This document shows positions 1 to 8,814 of a stretch of DNA of 64,000 nt, one piece after another. The position numbers were made by a program, and so were the translations under genes. The DNA lies in contig NZ_CP011340.1 in NCBI RefSeq assembly GCF_001278075.1, forward strand, positions 8,243,501-8,307,500, in the 5' to 3' direction. This DNA is from Streptomyces pristinaespiralis (GTDB taxonomy: Bacteria; Actinomycetota; Actinomycetes; Streptomycetales; Streptomycetaceae). Every line of letters starts with the position of its first letter. Position 1 is the first letter of the stretch. The notes beneath the pieces were generated by a model. That model searched no databases. It saw only the letters and a program-made list of their open reading frames with translations, and was not told the DNA's origin.

Positions 1-1
1 C

Positions 2-100
2 GCGCAGCACGCGCTGCTGATGGCCGTGGTCTGGCCCGTGATCCTGTGCGCCGTCTTCTTCCCGTTGTCGGTGCGCCGCTTCCGCAACCTGACAAGCTGA
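2..100 (+). CDS. ABC-2 type transporter permease, C-terminal end (partial)
   Basis: Only the last 32 codons are in the window, in the frame that ends with TGA at 98-100. The visible part is a hydrophobic stretch ([17 protein letters not shown]) followed by a short basic tail (RRFRNLTS). This is the usual ending of DrrB/ABC-2 drug-exporter permeases, where the last transmembrane helix is followed by an R-F-R-N-L type tail. The ATPase partner should lie upstream of the window. The call rests on this tail only, and any polytopic membrane protein with a similar end is an alternative. Confidence 0.55.
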   Translation, partial: AQHALLMAVVWPVILCAVFFPLSVRRFRNLTS

Positions 101-117
101 TCACCGGCACACACGCA

Positions 118-240
118 CGACACGGCACGGCCACGGACGACGCGGTACCGGCACCACGCACCACGAGCGGAACGCGGTCCCGCACCACGAGCACGACGCG
201 GTACCAGCACGACGCGGTACCGGCACGACGCGGCACAAGA
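118..240. repeat. Short degenerate direct repeats between permease and helicase genes
   Basis: The spacer between the permease stop and the SNF2 start holds several copies of a 15-16 nt unit, GCACGACGCGGTACC, at about 191-205 and 207-221, with degenerate copies from about 135 and at 223. The spacing is about 16 nt with no unique spacers, so this is a simple tandem array and not a CRISPR. No function can be assigned. It may be slippage-generated filler or a weak protein-binding array. Confidence 0.6.
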
Positions 241-268
241 GAACAGCACGCAAGAGAGAGCGGGACGC

Positions 269-3079
269 ATGGTGTGGTTGGCGCCTGAGCAGGCCGGACT
301 GCTGGCGCGGTGCGCGGTGGTCTTCGAGGCGGGGGACCCGGCGCGCACGGGCCGCCTCGTGTTCTACAACCCGGACGGCTCCCCGCTGCCGGAAACGGCG
401 GCGGGGGAGCCGGGCAAGGCGTCCCTCGTCGTGCCGCACGACGGCGGCGTCGCACTGCGGACGTTCCCGGTGCTGCGCCTCGCCCCCGCCGAGGCGCTGC
501 CGGCCCTGATCGAGGCCCGCCGCCGCCACGGCCGGGACGGCGCCACCGTGCATCCGGCCGCCGCGTTCTGGGGGGCCGCCGCCGCCCTCGGGCTGCACCT
601 CGCAGCCCGGGAGCGGCTGCTGCCCGGCGTCTCCGTCGGCGGCTACGACACCTGGCGGGCCGGACCGCTCGACCTCGAGGACGTCGTACGCCTGCGGGAG
701 CTCGCCCAGGCCGCTCCCGGCGAGGCCGTCGCCGCACCCGGCAGCGACGTACAGGCGCTGCTGCGCGCCTTCCTCGACGCCGTCGCCGACACCCTGCCGC
801 GCACCGCCGCCGCCCCGGCCGCCACCGGACGGGCCGCTTTCTCGGCCACCGAACCCCAGCACGTGCCCCAACTGCGCGCCTGGGCCGAGGAGATCTCCGC
901 CGGACTCGACTCCGGCGTCCGGGTGTCCCTCCACGTCCATCTCGCCGACACCCCCGACGGCCCGCCCGCCCTCCACCTCGTCCCGCGCGCCCACAGCCTC
1001 GCCGACCCCACCCTCGCGCTCGACGCCGGCGAGCTGTTCGCCAGCGCCGACCACGCGCTCGGCCCGCGCGCCCAGGCCGACACGATCCTCGCCGTGCGCC
1101 GCGCGGCGAGCGTGTGGGAGCCCCTTGAGCGGCTGCTGCCCGTACCGTCCGCCCTGGTCCTGACCGACCGGGAGACCACCGAACTCATCGGCACCGGCGC
1201 CGCCCGGCTGCGCGCCCACGGCATCGACGTCCACTGGCCCGAAGGCGCCGCCCGCTCCCTGACCGCCCGCGCCGTCGTCGGCGCCGGCCGTGTCCCGCCC
1301 GCCGACCTGCGCTCCTTCCTCGGCGGCGACGGCACCGTCGACCTGCGCTGGCAGCTCGCCCTCGACGGCAAACCCCTCACCGAGGAGGAGACGGCCCACG
1401 TCGCCGACGAGGGCCGCCCCCTCGTCCGGCTCCGCGGCCGCTGGACCCTGGTGGGCGCCGACCTCGCCCGCAAGGCCCGCGAACGCGACCTCGGACCGCT
1501 GACCGCCATCGAGGCCCTCGCCGTCGCCCTCACCGGCCACACCCGGATCGGCACCGAACAGGTCCCCGTCGCCCCCAGCGACTGGCTGCTGGCCCTGCGC
1601 GCCCGCCTCGCCGACCCCGACGGCGGCACCGAACCCTGCCGGCAGCCCGACGCGCTGGCCGCGACCCTGCGCGACTACCAACTGCGCGGCCTGCGCTGGC
1701 TCGAGCGCATGACCTCCCTCGGCCTCGGCGGCTGCCTCGCCGACGACATGGGCCTGGGCAAGACGATCCAGCTCATCGCCCTGCACCTGCTGCGCCAGGA
1801 ACACGACGACACCCGCGGCCCCACCCTCGTCGTCTGCCCCGCCTCCCTGCTCGGCAACTGGCAGCGCGAGATCGGCAGGTTCGCCCCCGGCACCCCGGTG
1901 CGCCGCTTCCACGGCACCGGCCGCAGCCTCGAAGGCGCCGACGACGGCTTCGTCCTGACCACCTACGGCACCATGCGCCTGGACGCGGAACGGCTCGGCG
2001 ACCACCGCTGGAGCATGCTCGTCGCCGACGAGGCCCAGCACGTCAAGAACCCGCTCTCCGGCACCGCCAAGGCCCTGCGCCTGATCCCCGCCGACGCGAA
2101 GATCGCCCTCACCGGCACCCCCGTCGAGAACAGCCTCTCCGAACTGTGGGCCGTCCTGGACTGGACCACCCCCGGACTGCTGGGCAGCCACGGCCACTTC
2201 CGCCGCCGCTGGATGGCCCCGATCGACGCCGAACGCGCCGACGCCACCGGCGAGCAGCCCACCGCCCGCCGACTGGCCGGACTCGTCCGGCCGTTCCTGC
2301 TGCGCCGCCGCAAGTCCGACCCCGGCATCGCACCCGAACTGCCGCCCAAGACCGAGACCGACCGGCCCGTCGCCCTCACCGCCGAACAGTCCGCGCTCTA
2401 CCGCAAGCACGCGCAGGAGGTCATGGACCGGATCCGCGCCAGCCAGGGCATCGCCCGCAGCGGCCTGGTCCTCAAACTCCTCACCGGCCTCAAACAGATC
2501 TGCAACCACCCCGCGCACTTCCTCAAGCAGGACGACACCGCCCTGTCCGGCCGCTCGGGGAAACTCGAACTCCTCGACGAACTCCTCGACACCATCACCG
2601 CGGAGGGCGGCGCCGTCCTGGTGTTCACCCAGTACGTCGCCATGGCCAAGCTCCTCGAACGGCACCTGCGCGAACGCGGCATCGGGGCCCAGCTGCTGCA
2701 CGGCGGCACCCCCGTACCCCGCCGCGAGGAACTCGTCCAGCGCTTCCAGGACGGCGAGGTCCCCGTCTTCCTGCTGTCGTTGAAGGCCGCCGGCACCGGA
2801 CTCAACCTCACCCGCGCCGACCACGTCGTCCACTACGACCGCTGGTGGAACCCGGCCGTCGAGGCGCAGGCCACCGACCGCGCCTACCGCATCGGCCAGA
2901 CCAGATCCGTCCAGGTGCACAAGATGATCGCCGAAGGCACCATCGAGGACCGCATCGCCGCCCTGCTCGAGTCCAAGAAGGACCTCGCAGACGCCGTCCT
3001 CGGCTCCGGCGAAGGCGCCCTGACGGAACTGACCAACGACGAGCTGGCCAACCTGGTCGAACTGAGGAGCGTGTGTTGA
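269..3079 (+). CDS. SNF2-family DEAD/DEAH-box helicase (936 aa)
   Basis: The product is an ATP-dependent DNA translocase of the Swi2/Snf2 superfamily, acting in the cytoplasm on DNA or DNA-protein complexes. The N-terminal about 450 residues form the SNF2-associated region found in actinobacterial members. The helicase core follows: Walker A DDMGLGKT at 492-499, DEAQ box near 586, and motif VI (DRAYRIGQT) near 870. The motifs are intact, so it should be active. The ATG at 269 is preceded by a purine-rich AGAGAGCGGG. The stop overlaps the start of the SWIM-domain gene by 4 nt, a pairing seen widely in actinobacteria, so the two probably act together. The biological role of this pair is not established; DNA repair or anti-phage functions are possible. 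Confidence 0.93.
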   Translation: MVWLAPEQAGLLARCAVVFEAGDPARTGRLVFYNPDGSPLPETAAGEPGKASLVVPHDGGVALRTFPVLRLAPAEALPALIEARRRHGRDGATVHPAAAFWGAAAALGLHLAARERLLPGVSVGGYDTWRAGPLDLEDVVRLRELAQAAPGEAVAAPGSDVQALLRAFLDAVADTLPRTAAAPAATGRAAFSATEPQHVPQLRAWAEEISAGLDSGVRVSLHVHLADTPDGPPALHLVPRAHSLADPTLALDAGELFASADHALGPRAQADTILAVRRAASVWEPLERLLPVPSALVLTDRETTELIGTGAARLRAHGIDVHWPEGAARSLTARAVVGAGRVPPADLRSFLGGDGTVDLRWQLALDGKPLTEEETAHVADEGRPLVRLRGRWTLVGADLARKARERDLGPLTAIEALAVALTGHTRIGTEQVPVAPSDWLLALRARLADPDGGTEPCRQPDALAATLRDYQLRGLRWLERMTSLGLGGCLADDMGLGKTIQLIALHLLRQEHDDTRGPTLVVCPASLLGNWQREIGRFAPGTPVRRFHGTGRSLEGADDGFVLTTYGTMRLDAERLGDHRWSMLVADEAQHVKNPLSGTAKALRLIPADAKIALTGTPVENSLSELWAVLDWTTPGLLGSHGHFRRRWMAPIDAERADATGEQPTARRLAGLVRPFLLRRRKSDPGIAPELPPKTETDRPVALTAEQSALYRKHAQEVMDRIRASQGIARSGLVLKLLTGLKQICNHPAHFLKQDDTALSGRSGKLELLDELLDTITAEGGAVLVFTQYVAMAKLLERHLRERGIGAQLLHGGTPVPRREELVQRFQDGEVPVFLLSLKAAGTGLNLTRADHVVHYDRWWNPAVEAQATDRAYRIGQTRSVQVHKMIAEGTIEDRIAALLESKKDLADAVLGSGEGALTELTNDELANLVELRSVC

Positions 3080-4374
3080 GCGACTACGAGGCGAGCGGCG
3101 CCCGCGGCTTTGCCGCCTTCCCCGCCCGCAAGGGCGGCCGCACCCGCGGCCAGTCCCCGTGGGCCGGCCGGTGGACCGAGGCCCTGGAGGACACCTGGCC
3201 GGAGGAGGAGCCCCTGAAGAAGGGCCGCGCCTTCTCCCGCACCGGACGCATCGGCCCCATCACCGTCAGCGCCGGACGCGTCGCCGCCGAGGTCTACGCC
3301 GGCGAGGCCGCCCACGCCACCACCCTCACCGTCAAGGCATGGGACGACGACGACTGGGACCTGCTGTGGGAGAGGACCGCCGACCGGCCCGACGCCACGG
3401 AGGCCCTGCTCGCCGGTGACCTGCCCGAGGACCTCCTCGAAGCGGCCGAGGACGCCCGCCTCGGGCTGCTGCCCGGCTACGGCGACCTGGACGCGGACTG
3501 CGACTGCGACGCGCTCGACCACCCCTGCCCGCACGCCACCGCGCTCGGCTACCAGTTCTCCTGGCTCCTCGATTCCGACCCCTGGCTGCTGCTCCTGGTC
3601 CGCGGCCGGGACACCCACGAGGCGCTCGACGAGCTGAAGTCGGTCCTGATGCTGCGGGCGCTGACCGCCACCGACGACGAGGACGACGAAGAAGGCGAGG
3701 ACGACGGGGGAGAGGATTTCGCGCAGGAGGACCGGCAGGAGCAGGAGGCCTACGACAGCAATCGCGAGGCCTACGCACGCCCCGCCGCCGCGCTGCCCGC
3801 CCTGCCTCCGCTGCCCGAGCCGCTGCCCTCCGCGGCCGAGCCGGTCACCGGCATCGAGGCCGACCCGCTGGAACGCCTCGTCGCCGACGCCGCCGTCCGG
3901 GCACGTGAACTGCTCGCCCACATCGCCGGGTTCGGCGAGACGCCGCCCGCCCCGCCGCTCGACGAGTGGCAGGACACCGTCCGTATCGTCGCCACCCACC
4001 CCGACCCGCGCGTCCCCGCGCGGCTGCGCGAGGCCTGCGGCCGTCCCGACGACCTGGACCGTGCCGCCGCGGCCTGGCGCACCGGCGGTAAGGCCGGCCT
4101 GGAGGTCCTCGAACAGCCCTGGACCCCCTCCGAACAGGAGACGGCCCGCGCCCGCACCGCCCTCGCCGCGGGCTGGGACGACGACCTGCCCGCCTTCGAC
4201 GTCGACGGCAACCACTGGACGCTCACCGGCCGCGGCCTCCAGCTCCGCCGGGGCCGCGACGCCCGCTGGTACCCCTACCGCGACCGCTCGGGCACGTGGT
4301 GGCCCGCCGGCCCCCCGGACACCGACCCGGCCGTCGCCCTCAGCGAACTCCTCGACACCCCACCGGAGTCGTGA
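3076..4374 (+). CDS. SWIM zinc-finger protein, partner of SNF2 helicase (432 aa)
   Basis: The protein contains a SWIM-type zinc finger with the pattern C142-x-C144-x6-C151-x-H153, expected to bind DNA or protein. The segment around residues 205-225 is very acidic (runs of D and E) and probably disordered. The C-terminal half has no recognised catalytic motif. I chose the TTG at 3076, which overlaps the helicase stop as TTGA and has AGGAG six bases upstream. A GTG one codon earlier would have only three bases of spacing. Translational coupling to the helicase implies a two-protein functional unit. Confidence 0.85.
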   Translation: MSDYEASGARGFAAFPARKGGRTRGQSPWAGRWTEALEDTWPEEEPLKKGRAFSRTGRIGPITVSAGRVAAEVYAGEAAHATTLTVKAWDDDDWDLLWERTADRPDATEALLAGDLPEDLLEAAEDARLGLLPGYGDLDADCDCDALDHPCPHATALGYQFSWLLDSDPWLLLLVRGRDTHEALDELKSVLMLRALTATDDEDDEEGEDDGGEDFAQEDRQEQEAYDSNREAYARPAAALPALPPLPEPLPSAAEPVTGIEADPLERLVADAAVRARELLAHIAGFGETPPAPPLDEWQDTVRIVATHPDPRVPARLREACGRPDDLDRAAAAWRTGGKAGLEVLEQPWTPSEQETARARTALAAGWDDDLPAFDVDGNHWTLTGRGLQLRRGRDARWYPYRDRSGTWWPAGPPDTDPAVALSELLDTPPES

Positions 4375-4413
4375 CCCGGCCGGCGACGACGAACGGGAAG
4401 CGGCCCGCAGGGC

Positions 4414-4767
4414 ATGATGGACGTCATGCAGACGGACAGATCCGACTGGATCGCCATCGCGTCCTACGAGAACCTGCCCGGTCGCCTCCAACCGATCGCG
4501 GCCGCACGCGCTTGACTGCGTGAGCGAGGCGTCGACTGGATGCCCTTCGCCACCGACGAGATCCACGTCGACCATCTCTGCGGCATCGGTCCCGACGGCC
4601 ACCGGCGCGGCTGGTTCGACGTCCGTGTCGACCCCGATGCGCTGCGCCGGCTGGGCCTGCATCCCGACCAGCCGACCGCACGCGTCATCGGCCCCTCACC
4701 ACCGAGGTGGTGGCACGCCGCCGCGGAACGCGACGCCCACCGGCACCCGCACCCGCCGACGGGCTGA
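4414..4767 (+). pseudogene. Small conserved-looking gene interrupted by an in-frame TGA
   Basis: Frame 1 opens at ATG 4414 (in-frame ATGs also at 4417 and 4426), runs about 33 codons, meets TGA at 4513-4515, and continues in the same frame to the stop at 4765-4767. The two halves read like one globular protein of about 117 residues: before the stop SDWIAIASYENLPG, after it RERGVDWMPFATDEIHVDH and RGWFDVRVDPDALRRLGLHP. I do not recognise the family. A nonsense mutation or a sequencing error is the simplest explanation. There are no selenocysteine hallmarks. The second half could be translated separately from ATG 4540. Confidence 0.45.
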
Positions 4768-4780
4768 GACCGGCCGCACC

Positions 4781-4801
4781 CCGGCCGGGGCCTTCGGCCG
4801 G
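4781..4801. terminator. GC-rich hairpin after the broken small gene
   Basis: CCGGCCG at 4781-4787 pairs with CGGCCGG at 4795-4801 across a 7-nt loop. It lies just after the stop at 4767. The region from here to 5030 otherwise shows no gene that I can support. Confidence 0.35.
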
Positions 4802-5030
4802 CCTGCCCGGCCTTTCGCCGCCCTGTCCCGCAGGATTGGCCGTGGTGGCGGCCGGGCCGGGTGCCGGTGACAGCAGCCGGGTTGCCGGTCACTGCGGCGG
4901 GTTGCCGTCGGCGAACGGCCACGGTGCCCGGTGCCGTCCGACAGGCGCCACCCGGCGGTGACGTGTCCGAGGGCCCCGGACCGCGGCGGGCCCGGTCTGC
5001 GGACCCGGATGCGGGCCGCTGCGCGCGCGT

Positions 5031-5861
5031 TCAGCCGTCGGCGAGGAGCTGCCGGGCGAACCGGCGGACCGCATCGGTGAAGGCGTCCGGAGCGTCGAAG
5101 TTCGCGAGATGGCGTGCCCGCGGGATCAGTTCGACGCGGGCACGCGGGTGGGCGCGGGCGAAGTCCCTCTCCCCGGCCCGGAAGACGGTGTCCTTCTCGC
5201 CGTTGAGGATCAGCACCGGAGCCTTCACATGACGCATCGCGCCGGCGTCGAAGCGTCCCAGCACCTCGTCCCAGGCGGCCGGCAGGGTGTGGAAGGCGTA
5301 GCCGGCGCGGATGGTCGCCGCCACCACCTCCGGCGGGTAGAGCCGTCGCAGCAGCCGGTCGTTCCAACGGGTCAGGCGGTCCACCGGTATGCGGGGGACC
5401 AGCTTGGCGGCCCACCGGTACGGCGTTGCCCACGGACCGCGGGTGGAGGCGCTGGCCCCGGCGAGGACCAACCCGCGCACGTGGTGCGGACACCGCCGTG
5501 CGAACTCCAGCGAGGCGTATCCGCCGAGCGAGTGCCCGACCACCAGAGCCGGCCCGCGGTCGAGCGCGTCCACCGCGGACGCGATGATCCGCGTCGCACC
5601 GCTCAGGCTCCACGGGTCGGCCGCACGCTCCCCGTGACCGGGCAGGTCGACGGCTGCCACCTCGAACTCGTCGCGCAGCGCGGCGAGTTGCGCGCTCCAC
5701 TGCCCGGCGCTGAAGCGCGTCCCGTGCACGAAGACGATCGGCAAGGAATCCTCTGTCGTCAACAGTCCCCCCAGTGACCACGTGATGCGAACGGACGGCC
5801 CGGCCGACGGGCGGTCCTCTGCAAGGCGCCTTCGCACCCCCGAGTCTCTCTCATGCCTCAC
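5031..5861 (-). CDS. Alpha/beta-hydrolase fold protein (about 276 aa)
   Basis: This is a soluble serine hydrolase of the alpha/beta superfamily. The oxyanion HG pair is at 46-47 (FVHGTRFSAGQW), the nucleophile elbow GHSLGG has Ser111, the acid is probably Asp224 (NGEKDTVF), and the catalytic His is His251 (ARHLANFD), all in canonical order. The substrate is unknown: esterase, lactonase and thioesterase are all possible. It is transcribed divergently from the ligase operon across a 118-bp gap, so it may be co-regulated with it. The true start may be internal, around residue 24 (GTG-type) or 35, because the first 30 residues look unlike the family. Confidence 0.8.
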   Translation of the reverse strand: MRHERDSGVRRRLAEDRPSAGPSVRITWSLGGLLTTEDSLPIVFVHGTRFSAGQWSAQLAALRDEFEVAAVDLPGHGERAADPWSLSGATRIIASAVDALDRGPALVVGHSLGGYASLEFARRCPHHVRGLVLAGASASTRGPWATPYRWAAKLVPRIPVDRLTRWNDRLLRRLYPPEVVAATIRAGYAFHTLPAAWDEVLGRFDAGAMRHVKAPVLILNGEKDTVFRAGERDFARAHPRARVELIPRARHLANFDAPDAFTDAVRRFARQLLADG

Positions 5862-5979
5862 GCTCCCTCCGCGGCCTCACGTCTCATGCCTCACGGCTCC
5901 GGCGATCCTCCAGCGCGCGAAACCACCATCGAGGCCGACAGGTTTTCGCCAGTGCGAGGAGCGGAAGGGGGCGCGGCCC

Positions 5980-7506
5980 ATGGGCGGCGGCACACTCGTC
6001 GAGGGCATCCGGGCGCATGCGCGCCGTGCGCCACAACGGACGGCGCTCGTGTGGCACGGCGACGAGGTCACCTACGGCGCCCTGTGGCGACGCGCAGAGC
6101 GGGAAAGGGCCCGTGTCGCGGACACGCCCGGCCGCGGCCCCGTCGGGGTCCCGGCCGTCAAGTCGCCCGGCACCGTCGCGCTGCTCCTCGCCTGCATGCT
6201 GGAGCGCCGCCCGGTGCTGCTGCCGTCGGCGACGCTCGGCAAGGACGTGCTGGAGCAGCTGTACGAGCAGGCCGGCGCCGTCCCCCTGCCCGACAGGCCG
6301 GACGACGGGCCGGACGACGGGCCGGACGACGCGGGGCAGGGCGACGCGGGGCAGGGCGACGACACGCCGTACGGCGACCTCCGCGCCGCGCACGACACGC
6401 CCGCCGATCCCGAGGCCCCGGTCCTGCTGCTGACCACCTCCGGGTCGACCGGGCTGCCCAAGATCGTGCCCATCGCCGGCGGCGCCGTCGACCGCTTCAC
6501 CGCCTGGGCCGCCGACGCGTTCGGCATCGAAGAGGGCACGAACGTCCTCAACTACGCGCCGCTCAACTTCGACCTGTGCCTGCTCGACGTGTGGACCACC
6601 CTCGCGCACGGCGGCCGTGTCGTCCTCGTCGACCCCGACCAGGCCATGAGCGGCCGCCACCTGCTGGAGACGATCGAGCACCACGACGTCCACGTCGTCC
6701 AGGCCGTGCCCATGTTCCACCGCCTGGTCAGCGACGCCGCCCGCGACCACGGCACCGTCCTGCCCTCCGTACGGCACGCGATGACCACCGGTGACGCCCT
6801 GCCCGGCCCGGTCCTGGCCGAACTGCCGCGCCTGTACCCGAACGCGCGGCTGCACAACATCTACGGCTGCACCGAGACCAACGACAGCTTTGTGCACGAG
6901 GTGACCGGCGAGCAGGCCGCGGCGGGCGCGACGCTGCCGCTGGGCCGCCCGCTGCCCGGCGCCGGCGCCCTCGTCGTCACCGACGACGGCACCGTCCTCG
7001 AGGGCCCCGGCAGCGGCGAGCTGTGGGTCACCACACCGTTCCAGACGAGCGGTTACCTCGGCGCGGCCGCCGCCCGGCCGGTGTTCGTGCCGCACCCCGC
7101 CGGCGCCGACGGCCGGCGCTGGTACCGCACCGGCGACCTGGTGCACCGCGCCGCCGACGGCGCGCTGACCCTGGCCGGCCGCACCGACTTCCAGGTCAAG
7201 GTCCGCGGTGTGCGCATCAACGTCCAGGAGGTCGAGCACGTGCTGCTCGCCCACCCCGAGGTCACCGAGGCCGCCGTCCTGGCCCTGCCCGACGAGGTGG
7301 CCGGCCGGCTGCTGCACGCCGTGGCCCGCCGCACCCCGGGCAGCGGCCTCAACAGCCTGGCCCTGCGCGGCCATCTGGCACGCGGTCTGCCGAAAGCCGC
7401 GATCCCCTCGGTCCTGCGCTTCACCGACGAGCCGCTGCCCCGGACCTCCACCGGCAAGGTCGACCGCGACCGTGTCGTGAAGGACCACTTCACCAAGGAG
7501 AACTGA
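5980..7506 (+). CDS. Stand-alone adenylation enzyme, prolyl-carrier ligase type (508 aa)
   Basis: The enzyme activates an acid as its adenylate and loads it on the adjacent carrier protein. The adenylation core motifs are present: A3 LTTSGSTGLPK at 151-161, the A4 segment NFDLCLLDVW, A5-like YGCTETN, A7 YRTGDL, A8, and the A10 Lys493 (TSTGKVDRD). The A4 segment and the gene set (separate PCP plus acyl-CoA dehydrogenase) match the L-proline ligases of pyrrole-2-carboxyl pathways (PltF, CloN4, RedM families), so L-proline is the best guess. A related imino acid cannot be excluded. Residues 107-128 form a repetitive Asp/Gly insertion encoded by tandem repeats. ATG 5980 has GGAAGGGG nine bases upstream. 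It heads an operon of eight genes. Confidence 0.82.
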   Translation: MGGGTLVEGIRAHARRAPQRTALVWHGDEVTYGALWRRAERERARVADTPGRGPVGVPAVKSPGTVALLLACMLERRPVLLPSATLGKDVLEQLYEQAGAVPLPDRPDDGPDDGPDDAGQGDAGQGDDTPYGDLRAAHDTPADPEAPVLLLTTSGSTGLPKIVPIAGGAVDRFTAWAADAFGIEEGTNVLNYAPLNFDLCLLDVWTTLAHGGRVVLVDPDQAMSGRHLLETIEHHDVHVVQAVPMFHRLVSDAARDHGTVLPSVRHAMTTGDALPGPVLAELPRLYPNARLHNIYGCTETNDSFVHEVTGEQAAAGATLPLGRPLPGAGALVVTDDGTVLEGPGSGELWVTTPFQTSGYLGAAAARPVFVPHPAGADGRRWYRTGDLVHRAADGALTLAGRTDFQVKVRGVRINVQEVEHVLLAHPEVTEAAVLALPDEVAGRLLHAVARRTPGSGLNSLALRGHLARGLPKAAIPSVLRFTDEPLPRTSTGKVDRDRVVKDHFTKEN

Positions 7507-7507
7507 C

Positions 7508-7771
7508 ATGCCCCACGCCCAGGCCATCAAGGAGTTCATCGTCGAGGAGTTCCTGCCCGACATGCCCGCGCGGGACCTGGCCGACCACGACGACCTGCTG
7601 GAGGGCGGCGTCATCGACAGCCTCGGCCTGCTCAAGGTGATCGCCTGGTTGGAGGACCGGTACGACATCAACACCGACGAGGTGGACCTGGACCCCGAGT
7701 CCTTCAAGTCGGTGGCGGCCATCGAGGCGTTCATCGCCGACGCCTCCCGCACCCGGGCGGAGGCCGCCTAA
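7508..7771 (+). CDS. Peptidyl carrier protein of the prolyl/pyrrolyl type (87 aa)
   Basis: This is a stand-alone carrier domain whose Ser38 (GGVIDSLGLLKV) is the phosphopantetheine site. The motif and the following IAWLEDRYDI are typical for PltL/CloN5/RedO-type carriers on which proline is oxidised to pyrrole-2-carboxylate. The ATG follows the ligase stop after one base, so the two are translationally coupled. It needs a phosphopantetheinyl transferase; the Sfp-type enzyme at 37795 could serve. Confidence 0.88.
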   Translation: MPHAQAIKEFIVEEFLPDMPARDLADHDDLLEGGVIDSLGLLKVIAWLEDRYDINTDEVDLDPESFKSVAAIEAFIADASRTRAEAA

Positions 7772-7773
7772 CC

Positions 7774-8814
7774 ATGCACGACGCCGTCGCCGCCCTGATC
7801 GCCCAGGACCGGCCCGTCGACCTTCCCCAGTGGCGCTCGTTCTGGGACAGCCTGCACGACGGCGCGCTGCGCCGGGGCGAGAGCGTGGCCCTGCTCGCGT
7901 CCCTGTCCACGCAGATGCCCGGCCGCACCACGCTGACCGCGCTGCTCGACTCGCTCGCCGAACGCCGCCCCGGACAGGGCGCCGGACGGCCGGTGTTCGA
8001 GGGCGCCGTCAACATCGTCGGCACCGGCGGAGGCCCGCGCACCCTCAACATCTCCACCGCGGCCGCGCTGACCGCCGCCGCGATGGGCACCCGCGTCGTC
8101 AAGACCGGTTCCCGCGCCTACACCTCCGCCCTCGGCTCCCTCGACCTGCTCGAACGCCTGGGCATCGAGACGGCCTCCTCCTACGAGCAGACCCACGAGA
8201 TGCTCGAGCGGTGCGGCATCGCGTTCGCCGGAATGTTCGTCTACCCGGCCGAACTGGGCCTGCTCGCCCGGGGGGTGCTGCCGCTCGACGTCCGCAGGCT
8301 CGGCCGCTTCGTCAACGCCCTCGGTCCGTTCCTCGCCGACATGCCGGTCGACGCCCAGCTCACCGGCGTCTCCGACCCGCGGCTCGTGCCCGGGCTGCGG
8401 CACGCCGCCGAGCACACCGCCCGCCGCACCGGCGGGTCCGTGTGGCTGGCCACCAACGACACGGGCGCCGACGAACTGGTCGGCTTCGCCCCCAACCTGG
8501 TGCGCACCTACGAAGGCGGCGGCGAGGACGAGTTCGTCCTCGATCCCGCCGCGCTCGGTCTCGGCCCCGGAGGCCTGGAGGACCTGCGGCCCGGCGCCGA
8601 CCCCGTCCGCGACGTCCTGGACCTGCTCGCCGGCCGCGGCCGCCCGGCGGCCGAGGACGCGGTCTGCCTCAACGCGGCGGCCCTCGCCGTGGCCGGCCGT
8701 CTCACCGGCGACTGGCACCAGGCACTGCGCGGCGCCCGCGCGGTCCTGAACGACGGCTCGGCCCTCGCCCTGGTCGACCGGCTGCGACGCGCCACGGAGG
8801 TGGCCCATGCCTGA
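7774..8814 (+). CDS. Anthranilate phosphoribosyltransferase-like protein with altered acceptor site (346 aa)
   Basis: The protein is a TrpD homologue (nucleoside phosphorylase/glycosyltransferase family 3 fold) expected to transfer phosphoribose from PRPP. PRPP and metal motifs are recognisable: GTGGG at 83-87 (normally GTGGD), NISTAAA at 92-98, and Asp233-Glu234, which match the Mg-binding DE pair. Anthranilate-contact positions differ. The usual K-H-G-N-R is KTGSR (110-114), and the Arg of the RTIFN motif aligns with Gly177 in GRFVN. So the phosphoribosyl donor chemistry seems kept while the acceptor is probably not anthranilate. The length is normal. It follows the carrier gene by 2 bp and overlaps the next gene by 8 bp. 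A role in primary tryptophan synthesis is unlikely. Confidence 0.85.
   Translation: MHDAVAALIAQDRPVDLPQWRSFWDSLHDGALRRGESVALLASLSTQMPGRTTLTALLDSLAERRPGQGAGRPVFEGAVNIVGTGGGPRTLNISTAAALTAAAMGTRVVKTGSRAYTSALGSLDLLERLGIETASSYEQTHEMLERCGIAFAGMFVYPAELGLLARGVLPLDVRRLGRFVNALGPFLADMPVDAQLTGVSDPRLVPGLRHAAEHTARRTGGSVWLATNDTGADELVGFAPNLVRTYEGGGEDEFVLDPAALGLGPGGLEDLRPGADPVRDVLDLLAGRGRPAAEDAVCLNAAALAVAGRLTGDWHQALRGARAVLNDGSALALVDRLRRATEVAHA

Noticed and set aside
118..240. CRISPR-like array
   Set aside because: Units are about 16 bp with no unique spacers and no cas genes; it is a simple degenerate tandem repeat.
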